Assembly: GCA_020851565.1 (NCBI GenBank)
Contig: JADZCN010000121.1
Coordinates: forward strand, 33,938 to 97,937
Direction: 5' to 3'
DNA length: 64,000 nucleotides
DNA from: Acidobacteriota bacterium
GTDB lineage: Bacteria; Acidobacteriota; Vicinamibacteria; Vicinamibacterales; UBA2999
In this document: positions 25,112-33,423 of the stretch, piece after piece
Numbering within the stretch: position 1 is the first letter of the stretch
Layout of the letters: each line of letters opens with the position of its first letter
Made by a program: the position numbers and the translations under genes
The notes under the pieces: model-generated
The model's input: the letters and a program-made list of their open reading frames with translations, nothing else
Database searches by the model: none
Told to the model about the DNA's origin: nothing

Positions 25112-26319
25112 CATCCTCGTCCGCGCATACCCGACGTGACTTCCTCGCCGTCGTCGGCACTGCGGCCATCGCCGCTGGAGCCCACGGCTCGCCGGCCCAC
25201 GCGCAACCGCCGGCGCGGCCGGTACCGGCACCGCTGGACGCGACCGCTCAGCTGCTGAAAGCCCTCTCGGAGGCGCCTGGGCCGCCGGCCTTCGAGGAGG
25301 AAGTCCGCCGGATCGTCGTGGCCGAGTACACGGCGCTTGGCGCCGGCATCGAGTACGACGGCCTCGGCTCGGTCATCGCGACGCTCCCCGGCAACACCTC
25401 GGGCCCGCGCGTGATGGTGACCGCGCACATGGACGAAGTGGGTTTGATGGTCCAGCACATCACGCCCGACGGGTTCATCCGCGTGAAGATCCTCGGCGGC
25501 ATCCTCGAGCAGGCGCTGCCCGACCAGCGGTGGACCATCCTCGGGCGCAACGGCCCGGTGACGGCCATCACCGGCCTGCGGACGACCCACGTGACGCCAC
25601 CGTCGCAGCGCGGCGTCGTGTGGCCGCTGGAAGACACCTTCCTCGATGTCGGCGCCACCTCGCGCGAGGAGGTGGAGAAGATGGGCATCCGGCCCGGCGA
25701 CGGCATCGCGCCGCTCAGCGAGTTCCTCGCGCTCCCCAACGGCCGCTACGCCGGCAAGGCGTGGGACGACCGTGTGGGCCTCGGCGTGATGATCGCGGCA
25801 GCCCGTCGCATCCGCGCCGAGGGCGTCAAGCTGCCGGCGCAGGTGCTCTGGGTGGCCACGACCCAGGAGGAGATTGGCCTCCGTGGCGCGCAGACCGCCG
25901 TGGACAAGGCCCGCCCGGATCTGGGCATCTCCATCGAGGCCGGCGTGTCGGCGGACTACCCCGCCATCGGGCCCACGCAGGCACAGGAGAGGCTGGGCGG
26001 CGGGCCTGGGATCTTCCTGCTCGACAGCTCGATGATCCCGAACCGCAAGCTCCGGGACTTCTTCTTCGATGTTGCCCAGCAGGCGAAGGTCCCGCTGCAG
26101 CCGAACGTGCTGACCGGGTACGGCGAGGACGGCGCCGAGATCCAGCGCTACGACTCGGGCCGGCCGTCGGTGAACATGACGGTGCCGACGCGCTACCTGC
26201 ACGGGCACACGGGCGTCATCCAGCGCTCGGATTTCGATGGCGCGGTGGAGCTGCTGATCCAGGTCCTCACGCGACTCGACGGCGCTCGCGTGGCCGCGCT
26301 CGCGAGCTTCGCGCCGTAA
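25108..26319 (+). CDS. Tat-exported M42-family aminopeptidase
   Basis: The 403-residue protein starts with a twin-arginine signal (TRRDFLAVVG, then an Ala-rich segment to AHAQ). M42 metal-site motifs follow: TAHMDEVGLMV, KAWDDRVGLGV with the bridging Asp, ATTQEEIGLRG with the catalytic Glu pair, SIEAGV and YLHGHTGV. M42 enzymes are di-metal aminopeptidases that form cytoplasmic tetrahedral particles. A Tat signal therefore suggests export in folded form with metals loaded, which is uncommon for the family. Translation is probably coupled to the STAS gene by a 4-base overlap. Confidence 0.88.
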   Translation: MTSSSAHTRRDFLAVVGTAAIAAGAHGSPAHAQPPARPVPAPLDATAQLLKALSEAPGPPAFEEEVRRIVVAEYTALGAGIEYDGLGSVIATLPGNTSGPRVMVTAHMDEVGLMVQHITPDGFIRVKILGGILEQALPDQRWTILGRNGPVTAITGLRTTHVTPPSQRGVVWPLEDTFLDVGATSREEVEKMGIRPGDGIAPLSEFLALPNGRYAGKAWDDRVGLGVMIAAARRIRAEGVKLPAQVLWVATTQEEIGLRGAQTAVDKARPDLGISIEAGVSADYPAIGPTQAQERLGGGPGIFLLDSSMIPNRKLRDFFFDVAQQAKVPLQPNVLTGYGEDGAEIQRYDSGRPSVNMTVPTRYLHGHTGVIQRSDFDGAVELLIQVLTRLDGARVAALASFAP

Positions 26320-26361
26320 CGCAGGCACCGGCGACCCGTGTGCATGCCATGATGGTCGTTC

Positions 26362-27855
26362 ATGGCGAGTGACGTTCTCGGCCAACCCCTGCAGGCGGCC
26401 CGCGCCGGATGGCGGCTCGAGCACAGCTACACCGAGCAGCTCTCGAGCCTCTTCCACTCGCCTGTCTCGCCCACGCCGGTGCGCGACCCGCAGTTCGTGG
26501 TGCTGAATGGGCCGCTGGCGGCCACGCTCGGCCTCGATGCCGATGCCCTCTCAAACGACGAGGGCGCCGCCATCTTCGGCGGCAATGCCCTCCCCGACGG
26601 CGCACGCCCCATCGCGCAGGCCTACGCGGGCCACCAGTTCGGCCACTTCACGGCTCTTGGTGATGGCCGCGCGATCCTGCTGGGCGAGCAGATCACGCCC
26701 GACGGTCGCCGCGTGGACGTCCAGTTGAAGGGCGCGGGTCAGACGCCGTACTCCCGGCGCGGCGACGGCCGCGCCGCGCTCGGCCCGATGCTTCGCGAGC
26801 TGATCATCAGCGAGGGCATGCACAACCTGGGTATCCCGACCTCGCGGAGCCTCGCCGTCGTGTCCACCGGGGAGCCCGTGTACCGCGAGCAGGTGCTCGC
26901 CGGCGCCGTGCTGACGCGCGTGGCGTCGAGCCATATCCGCGTGGGCACGTTCGAGTGGGCCGCCGCTCATCGCGATCCGGGCGCGCTGAGCGCATTGGCC
27001 GACTACACCCGGCGACGCCACTATCCCGACATCAGCGACGCAGGCCGGCCCCATCTCGCCCTGTTCGACGCCGTCGTCGAGCGACAGGCCGCCCTGGTGG
27101 CGCGCTGGCAGCTCGTCGGGTTCATCCACGGCGTCATGAACACCGACAACATGGCGCTTTCGGGCGAGACCATCGACTACGGCCCGTGCGCGTTCATGGA
27201 CGCCTACGATCCCGCCACTGTGTTCAGCTCCATCGATCATGGCGGGCGCTACGCGTACGGCAACCAGCCGGCCATCGCGCAGTGGAACCTCGCGCGGCTG
27301 GCCGAGGCGATGCTGCCGCTGTTCGATCCACGGCAGGAGGGCGCCATCGAGCTGGCCACCTCGGCGCTGGACCGCTTCGCGAGCCTCTTCCACCGGCACT
27401 GGATGGACGGCATGCGCGCGAAGCTGGGCCTCTTCGCCGGGGAGGCTGACGATGAGGCCCTCGTCGACGACCTGCTGGAGTGGATGCACCGGACGCGCGC
27501 GGACTTCACGAACACCTTCCGCATGCTGTCCCTCGCGGGCGAGGCGGACAAGGTCGTCGCGCGTGACGCAGCCTTTGCCGCCTGGCACGCGCGATGGCGG
27601 TTGCGACTGCAGCGCCAGCCGCAGGCGGATGGAGAGGTGGTGGCGCGCATGCGCGGGCACAACCCGGCGTTCATTCCGCGAAACCACAAGGTCGAGGAGG
27701 CGCTGGCCGCGGCCACGGAGGCCGCCGACATGTCCGCGACCGCGCGGCTGCTCGACGTGCTCGCGTCCCCCTGGGATCACGAGCGCGACCTCCCGGCGTT
27801 CAGCTCGCCCCCCGCGCCGGGTGGGCCCGCGTATCAGACCTTCTGTGGCACCTGA
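26362..27855 (+). CDS. selO: SelO/YdiU protein adenylyltransferase
   Basis: SelO is a pseudokinase-fold enzyme that transfers AMP from ATP to protein hydroxyls. The 497-residue protein contains AYAGHQFGHF, LLGEQITPDG, LKGAGQTPYSRRGDGRAALG, GFIHGVMNTDNMALSGETIDYGP (quoted as GVMNTDNM and TIDYGPCAFMD) and the C-terminal YQTFCGT with a cysteine where some homologues have selenocysteine. Length is normal. It stands alone between an M42 peptidase and an aminotransferase. Confidence 0.95.
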   Translation: MASDVLGQPLQAARAGWRLEHSYTEQLSSLFHSPVSPTPVRDPQFVVLNGPLAATLGLDADALSNDEGAAIFGGNALPDGARPIAQAYAGHQFGHFTALGDGRAILLGEQITPDGRRVDVQLKGAGQTPYSRRGDGRAALGPMLRELIISEGMHNLGIPTSRSLAVVSTGEPVYREQVLAGAVLTRVASSHIRVGTFEWAAAHRDPGALSALADYTRRRHYPDISDAGRPHLALFDAVVERQAALVARWQLVGFIHGVMNTDNMALSGETIDYGPCAFMDAYDPATVFSSIDHGGRYAYGNQPAIAQWNLARLAEAMLPLFDPRQEGAIELATSALDRFASLFHRHWMDGMRAKLGLFAGEADDEALVDDLLEWMHRTRADFTNTFRMLSLAGEADKVVARDAAFAAWHARWRLRLQRQPQADGEVVARMRGHNPAFIPRNHKVEEALAAATEAADMSATARLLDVLASPWDHERDLPAFSSPPAPGGPAYQTFCGT

Positions 27856-27968
27856 CTACCGGCTAGGGAAGGGCGCGGCGCTCCCCCGCTCGGGTGCACC
27901 TCGCCGCTCGACAACCCCGCCCGTCACGGGCCACAATCACCACTTCACCAGTCACGAGCGCAGCTGCC

Positions 27969-29171
27969 ATGGGTATCCACTTCGACTCCGTTCCCCTCTC
28001 CGCCATCGTCAAGATCCGCGACATGATGTACACGGTGAAGGACCCGTTCCGCCTGGACCAGGGCGACGTGTCCTTCGACGCGCCGGAGACGTTCAAGCAG
28101 GCCGTCCGCAGCGCGCTGGACGCCAACCACACGCACTACCTGCCCACGGCCGGCCTCCCGCGCCTCCGCCAGCTGCTGATGGAGAAGATGCAGAAGAAGA
28201 ACGGCATCCCCATCGAGTCGGCCGACGACGTGCAGGTGACCAACGGCGGGACGCACGCCATCTACGCGGCCATGCACGCCGTGCTGGAGCCGGGCGACGA
28301 GGTGATCGTGCCGGACCCGGAGTGGCCGCCGACGATGGCCATCGTGATTGCCGCGCGCGGCGTGCCGGTGTCGGTGCCGCTGCACGAGAGGCTGGGCTGG
28401 CGCTGGGACATCGACGAGGTGGAGCGCGCCATCACGCCGAAGACGCGGGCCCTCTACATCAACTCCCCGAACAACCCGGCGGGCGGCATCCTGACGCGGG
28501 CCGACCTGGAGCGCCTGGCCGCCATCGCGCGCGAGCGGAACCTGTGGGTGTTCTCGGACGAGGCCTACGAAGACATGGTCTTCGAAGGCGAGCACGTGAG
28601 CATCGCGTCGCTGCCGGGCATGTACGAGCGCACGATCCCGCTCTACACCTTCAGCAAGACCTACGCGGTGACCGGCGTGCGCATGGGCTACTACGCGGTG
28701 AAGGATCCGGTGATTCGCGCCCGGGCGCTGAAGGTGGTGCTCTACACCACCAGCAACGTCAGCTCGCTCACGCAGTACGGGGCCATCGGCGCGCTCGAGG
28801 GCTCGCAACAGTGCATCGAGGACTACCGGGTCGAGCTGAAGCAACGCCGGGATCTCTTCTACCAGGGCGTCCGCGAGGCGGCGCCGGACGTCTTCTCGGG
28901 CAACCCGCCGGCCGGCGCCTTCTACGCGTTCCTCAAGATCAACCCGCAGTGGGTGAAGGACGCGGGGCTGCCGGGCGAGTCGCTGTCGTGGGCGATGGCG
29001 GAGCACCTCATCAAGGGCGCGCGCATCGGTTGCGTGCCGGGAGTGGACTTCGGCGCGGCGTCGGAGGGCTACCTGCGCTTCTGCACGTGCCGCTCGCGGC
29101 AGGAGCTGCAAGGCGCGCTCGCCTCGATGAAGGCGCTGTTCGCCGGGGCTCGCGCGCCCGGGGCTCATTGA
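27969..29171 (+). CDS. Class I/II PLP-dependent aminotransferase
   Basis: The 400-residue fold-type I enzyme contains HYLPTAGLPRLR, VTNGGTHAIYAA, NSPNNPAGG, FSDEAYEDM and the PLP lysine in FSKTYAVTGVRMGY, with the phosphate-binding arginine just after it. The C-terminal FCTCRSRQEL segment carries the carboxylate-binding arginine region. This resembles aspartate/aromatic aminotransferases of the AspC-like group; the substrate is not clear. ATG 27969 yields the family N-terminus; the longer in-frame start at 27894 adds a low-complexity region. Confidence 0.9.
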   Translation: MGIHFDSVPLSAIVKIRDMMYTVKDPFRLDQGDVSFDAPETFKQAVRSALDANHTHYLPTAGLPRLRQLLMEKMQKKNGIPIESADDVQVTNGGTHAIYAAMHAVLEPGDEVIVPDPEWPPTMAIVIAARGVPVSVPLHERLGWRWDIDEVERAITPKTRALYINSPNNPAGGILTRADLERLAAIARERNLWVFSDEAYEDMVFEGEHVSIASLPGMYERTIPLYTFSKTYAVTGVRMGYYAVKDPVIRARALKVVLYTTSNVSSLTQYGAIGALEGSQQCIEDYRVELKQRRDLFYQGVREAAPDVFSGNPPAGAFYAFLKINPQWVKDAGLPGESLSWAMAEHLIKGARIGCVPGVDFGAASEGYLRFCTCRSRQELQGALASMKALFAGARAPGAH

Positions 29172-29190
29172 CGATTGCTTATGGTCACCA

Positions 29191-29640
29191 ATGGACGCGA
29201 TCAGAACACTCCTGCACAACCAGCGCGTCCTCAGCCTGGCCGTCGTCGTGGATGGCCAGCCTGAAGCCGGCCTGCTGCCGTACGCCGTGCGTGACGACCT
29301 CCGGGCGGTCTTCGTGCAGGCTTCGGGCCTGGCACGGCATGCGCGCGGCCTGCAGGAGGGAGCCGTGGTCGGGGTGCTCATTCACGCGCAGGACACGCCG
29401 GATGCGGACCCGATGCAGTTGCCGCGCCTCTCGGTGAGCGCGACCGTTCACGTGCTGGAGAAGGGCACCGAGCCGTTCGCGAAGGCGGCGGCACGCTTCA
29501 TCGAGCGCTTCCCGACGGCAGCCATGACCCTCGAGCTCGGCGACTTCAACCTCTACGAGCTGACGCTCGGCCGCGGCCGCTACGTCGAAGGCTTCGCCCG
29601 CGCCATCAACGTATCCGGCGAGACCTTCAAGGAGCTGTAG
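29191..29640 (+). CDS. Pyridoxamine 5'-phosphate oxidase-fold protein
   Basis: The 149-residue protein begins IRTLLHNQRVLSLAVVVDGQPEAG, the usual opening of small split-barrel flavin- or haem-binding proteins related to PNPOx and HugZ. It continues with VFVQASGLARHARGL and a C-terminal ELTLGRGRYVEGFARA. No residues specific for PNP oxidation were identified, so a general flavin-dependent reductase or haem-utilisation role is as likely. It follows the aminotransferase by 19 bases and could share its transcript. Confidence 0.75.
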   Translation: MDAIRTLLHNQRVLSLAVVVDGQPEAGLLPYAVRDDLRAVFVQASGLARHARGLQEGAVVGVLIHAQDTPDADPMQLPRLSVSATVHVLEKGTEPFAKAAARFIERFPTAAMTLELGDFNLYELTLGRGRYVEGFARAINVSGETFKEL

Positions 29641-29661
29641 GGGTCCGACTCCCGACAGGTT

Positions 29662-32118
29662 CTACTCCGCCCGCAACGCCACGGCCGGGTCGGTCCGCGA
29701 CGCGCGACGCGCGGGTGACCAGCACGCCGCCGCCAGCACCACGGCGAAGAGTGTTGCGGTGAGCCCGAACGACACGGGGTCCACCGGCGGGACACCCACC
29801 AGGAGGCTCTGCATGAGCGTGCCGACGGCCGCCGCGAGCAGCAGGCCGAGGATTCCGCCACTTGCGCCCAGCCACGCCGCCTGCTTCATCACCATCGACT
29901 GCATGTTCCCCGTGGAGGCGCCGAGTGCCATGCGGATGGCGATCTCGCGCGTCCGCTGCGTCACCAGGAATGCCATCAGCCCGTAGAGCCCGAGCGCCGC
30001 GAGGAACACCCCCATCGTCCCGACACCCCCCGCGATCCATGCGGCCACGCGCTGCGGCACGAGGCCAATGGCCGCGGCCTCCTCGAACGACTGCAGGAAC
30101 ATCACGGGGACGCTCGATTCGACTTGCGCAACGGCGGTGCGGACTTCCTGCGCCACCTGGCACCCCTCGGCGTGCCGGACGAACAGCGTCATGTCGGTCA
30201 TGGGCTGCTGCGCCAGCGGGACGAACACGAATGGCGTCGGCGCGTCGCTGACGTAGCGGTACTTCGCGTCCGCCACCACGCCTACCACCTCTACCGGCCG
30301 CTCCTCGCTCTCGCGCGTCCGCTGCATGAAGCGCTGCCCGATGGCGGGCCGCCCCGGCCAGGCCGCGCGCGCGAACGTCTCGTTGACCACGGCCACCATG
30401 GGCGTGTCCGCCCGGTCCGTGGCGAGGAGTCCGCGCCCTTCCACCACGCGCATGCCGATGGTCTCGAAGTACTCCGGCGAGACGACGTTCCAGTCCGCGT
30501 CGAGCACATCGCTGCCCTCGGGGCCATCCTGTCGCCCGGGGATGCGGATGCGCCCGAGGCCGAGGGCGCCTCCCTGCAGCGGGATCATCCGCGCCGCGGC
30601 CACCGACGTGACCCCGCTGATGCCCGCCACGCGCGCCTGCACCCGTTCGATGAGCCCCACGGCTCGTTGCTCGCGGAAGCCGGAGAGCCCCACATCCAGG
30701 CTGGCGAGCTGGATGTTCGCCGTGGTGAAGCCCGGGTCGACGCTGGCCGCGTTCCGCAGCGTCCTGAGGAACAGGAACGCGGTGACAACCAGCATCAGCG
30801 ACAGGGCCACCTGCGCCACCACGAGCCCGTTCCGCAGCCGGAACCGCCGCCTGTCCACCGTGGCGTTCACGCCGTGGAGCGCGGGCGCGACGTCTCCGCT
30901 CAGCGCCTGGCGCGCAGGCGCCAGGCCGAACGTCAGCGCCGTGGCCAGTGCAATCCCCATCGCGAAGAGGACCACGCGCAGGTTCACCTCGAGATGGAGA
31001 TTGAGCTCGAACGGGAGGGCGGGGCGGAAGCCTTCGAGCAGGCTCACGAGCCAGAAGGTCAGGGGAACCGCCGCGAGTCCCGCCATCGCGAAGAGCGCCG
31101 CCGTCTCGGTGAAGAGCTGCAGCAGCAGCCGGCCCCGGCTGGCGCCAATCGCCAGGCGCGTGGCGATCTCGCGGCGGCGCGTGGCCGCGCGCGCCATGAG
31201 CATCCCCGCCACGTTGCTGCAGGCAATCGCGACGAGCGCCCCGGTGAGCGCAAAGAGGAGGCCGACGAAGCCGAAGAACGGCGTCCGCATCGGCCCCGGC
31301 ACGCGGCTCGTGGGCTCCATCGCGACGGTGTGACGAGGATTGGCCAGTGGCTGCGACGCCTTGTACTGCTCCATCAAGGTGTTGAGCTCGGCCAGCGCCT
31401 GCGCGCGGCTCACGCCCGGCTTCAGCCGTCCGATGGCCACGTGCCACACGCCACGGGCATCGGTCAGCATGCCCGAGTTCTCACGTCCCCGGGCGACGGC
31501 CACCATCGCCATCGGCACCCAGACGTCCGTGCCGACGAGCGACGAGCCCTCGAACCCCGGCTCGGCCACACCGACGACCGAGAACTCGTGGTTGTTGATG
31601 CGCAGCGTCCGCTGCAGGATGCCCGGGTCACCGCCGAAGCGCCGCATCCAGAAATCGTGGGTGAGGACGACCACCGGGCGCTCGCCGGGCACCGCGTCCT
31701 CGTCGGGCCGGAAGAATCGTCCCAGCGCAGCGCGGGTGCCCAGCACATCGAAGTAGTTGCCCGACACCAGCGTGCCGATGATGCGCTCGCTTCCCCCGTT
31801 CTCGCCGAGGCTCATGGGCCCGCCGGCGAAGTCCACCGCCGCCATCCCGGCCAGGGTCTGCGTGTGGTCGCGCAGGTAGACGAAGGCGGGATGGGACATG
31901 TTGTCGAACCCGCTCCCCTGGTTGCCGCGCCCGATGTCCACCACCTCGCCCGGGTTTCGCACGCCGGCGGTGGGTGCGAAGAGCAGCGCATCGGTCAGCG
32001 TGAAGATGGTGCTCGCGGCGGCGATGCCGAGCGCCATCGAAGCCACGGCCGTGACCGTGAAGATGGGGCTCCGGGCCAGCAGCCGGAAGGCGTGGCGGAG
32101 GTCGGCAAGGGTCGGCAT
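29662..32118 (-). CDS. ADOP-type MacB/FtsX permease
   Basis: The 818-residue permease starts with an ADLRHAFRLLARSPIFT segment and a first transmembrane helix. A MacB-like periplasmic domain (about 50-250), three further helices in a FtsX unit, a second MacB-like domain (about 480-680) and a final three-helix FtsX unit follow. This duplicated arrangement without an attached ATPase is the acidobacterial 'duplicated orphan permease' (ADOP) type. No ABC ATPase gene is next to it, so it would need one encoded elsewhere. Substrate unknown; relatives export peptides, lipoproteins or antimicrobials. Confidence 0.92.
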   Translation of the reverse strand: MPTLADLRHAFRLLARSPIFTVTAVASMALGIAAASTIFTLTDALLFAPTAGVRNPGEVVDIGRGNQGSGFDNMSHPAFVYLRDHTQTLAGMAAVDFAGGPMSLGENGGSERIIGTLVSGNYFDVLGTRAALGRFFRPDEDAVPGERPVVVLTHDFWMRRFGGDPGILQRTLRINNHEFSVVGVAEPGFEGSSLVGTDVWVPMAMVAVARGRENSGMLTDARGVWHVAIGRLKPGVSRAQALAELNTLMEQYKASQPLANPRHTVAMEPTSRVPGPMRTPFFGFVGLLFALTGALVAIACSNVAGMLMARAATRRREIATRLAIGASRGRLLLQLFTETAALFAMAGLAAVPLTFWLVSLLEGFRPALPFELNLHLEVNLRVVLFAMGIALATALTFGLAPARQALSGDVAPALHGVNATVDRRRFRLRNGLVVAQVALSLMLVVTAFLFLRTLRNAASVDPGFTTANIQLASLDVGLSGFREQRAVGLIERVQARVAGISGVTSVAAARMIPLQGGALGLGRIRIPGRQDGPEGSDVLDADWNVVSPEYFETIGMRVVEGRGLLATDRADTPMVAVVNETFARAAWPGRPAIGQRFMQRTRESEERPVEVVGVVADAKYRYVSDAPTPFVFVPLAQQPMTDMTLFVRHAEGCQVAQEVRTAVAQVESSVPVMFLQSFEEAAAIGLVPQRVAAWIAGGVGTMGVFLAALGLYGLMAFLVTQRTREIAIRMALGASTGNMQSMVMKQAAWLGASGGILGLLLAAAVGTLMQSLLVGVPPVDPVSFGLTATLFAVVLAAACWSPARRASRTDPAVALRAE

Positions 32119-32124
32119 GCGGAA

Positions 32125-32130
32125 AGTAGA
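32125..32130 (-). promoter_or_regulatory. -10 box (TCTACT) of the ADOP permease gene
   Basis: TCTACT on the minus strand ends 6 bases before the ATG at 32118, which suggests a leaderless transcript. Confidence 0.4.
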
Positions 32131-32209
32131 CTGTCGGCGTCACCGGATTGTTTCAGGGACCGGGCATCGCGGGGCGGATTGATGGGGACGGGCGGCGGCG
32201 CGCCCACGG

Positions 32210-32239
32210 TTGACGTCACCCGCACCTTCAGGGTTCACT
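32210..32239 (+). promoter_or_regulatory. Possible promoter of the NHL-repeat protein gene
   Basis: TTGACG at 32210-32215 and TTCACT at 32234-32239 are 18 bases apart and lie 10 bases before the ATG at 32250. The -35 box is good, the -10 box weak. Confidence 0.4.
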
Positions 32240-32249
32240 GTGCGGCACG

Positions 32250-33413
32250 ATGACGAGACTGCTTGCGCCGACGGCTTTCCTGATCGCCCTGGCGATGGTT
32301 CCCGTGACGCGCGCGCAGGGCACGCCGCCCGCTGCCGCACCGTCCGGGCCGTCCAGCGTGGCGCCCGGCCCCGTCGGCCCCAGCCCCTACGACATCGTCC
32401 GCGGCTGGCACAAGCCGTTCGCCGAGCCTGGCTTCGCCTTCGGCGGCAACTCCGGTGTCTTCGCCGAGTCGCCGGACCGCATCCTCATCGCGCAGCGCGG
32501 CGAGTTCCGCCTGCCCACCCCCGTGCCCCCGGAGTTCTCGGGCTTCGCGGGGTCGATCAAGATGAACGTGCTCACCCTGGCTGACCGCCGCGTGTGGCGC
32601 AATTGCCTCTACACGCTGGATGCGAACGGCAACGTGAAGGAGCGCTGGACCCAGTGGGACAGGCTGTGTGAGGGCTCCGATGGCCCCGGGCCGCACCGCC
32701 TGAGGATCAGCCCCTACGACCCGGAACGCCGCGTGTGGGTCGTCAACGAGACGGTCCATCAGATCTACGTCTTCTCGAACGACGGCAACCGCTTGCTGAA
32801 GACGCTGGGAGAGAAGAACGTGCCCGGAAGCGATGCCACGCATTTCGCGAAGCCGCAGGACGTGGCGTTTCTTCCCGACGGCCGCATCCTCGTTGCGGAC
32901 GGCCTGGACAACCACCGCGTGATGATCCTGGACCGGGAGATGAACTACCTCGGTGAGTTCGGCGGCAACGGCAAGGGGCCGGGACAGTTCCAGGGCGTGC
33001 ACGCCGTGGCCGTCGGCCCGAACGACCGCATTTACGCGCTGGATCGATCCGGCGGGCGCATCAACGTCTTCCGCACGACGCCGGATCCGAAGAAGGTGGA
33101 GTTCGTCGAGGCCTGGCCCGGCTTCTCACTCCCGCTCGATCTCATCGTCAACGACGATGGGGTGTGGATGACGGACCTGAAGCCGCTGCGCTTCGTGAAG
33201 CTGGGCTTCGACGGCAAGCGGCTCTACACGTGGATGGTGCCGCCCGACCTGCCGGATGGCTATCTCGAGGTCCACACCTTCTCGGTGGACTCCGCGGGCA
33301 ACCTGTACGGCGGCGACAACCAGTACGGCCGCACGCAGAAGTTCGTGCCGAAGAAGGGGGCTGACCCGGCGCTATTGATCAAGGCGCCCTGGCGTGCCGC
33401 CGGTGTCCATTGA
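32250..33413 (+). CDS. Secreted NHL-repeat beta-propeller protein
   Basis: The 387-residue protein has a signal peptide (about residues 1-22), a Pro/Ala-rich linker and a six-bladed NHL-type propeller. Blades are marked by FAKPQDVAFLPDGRILVADG, FGGNGKGPGQFQGVHAVAVG and FSVDSAGNLYGGDN (each a separate stretch). The arrangement resembles the lyase part of peptidylglycine alpha-amidating enzymes, but the catalytic residues were not verified. It probably acts as a binding scaffold or lyase in the periplasm. It is divergent from the ADOP permease and ends 10 bases from the convergent gamma-glutamyltransferase stop. Confidence 0.8.
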   Translation: MTRLLAPTAFLIALAMVPVTRAQGTPPAAAPSGPSSVAPGPVGPSPYDIVRGWHKPFAEPGFAFGGNSGVFAESPDRILIAQRGEFRLPTPVPPEFSGFAGSIKMNVLTLADRRVWRNCLYTLDANGNVKERWTQWDRLCEGSDGPGPHRLRISPYDPERRVWVVNETVHQIYVFSNDGNRLLKTLGEKNVPGSDATHFAKPQDVAFLPDGRILVADGLDNHRVMILDREMNYLGEFGGNGKGPGQFQGVHAVAVGPNDRIYALDRSGGRINVFRTTPDPKKVEFVEAWPGFSLPLDLIVNDDGVWMTDLKPLRFVKLGFDGKRLYTWMVPPDLPDGYLEVHTFSVDSAGNLYGGDNQYGRTQKFVPKKGADPALLIKAPWRAAGVH

Positions 33414-33423
33414 TGATTGCCCT

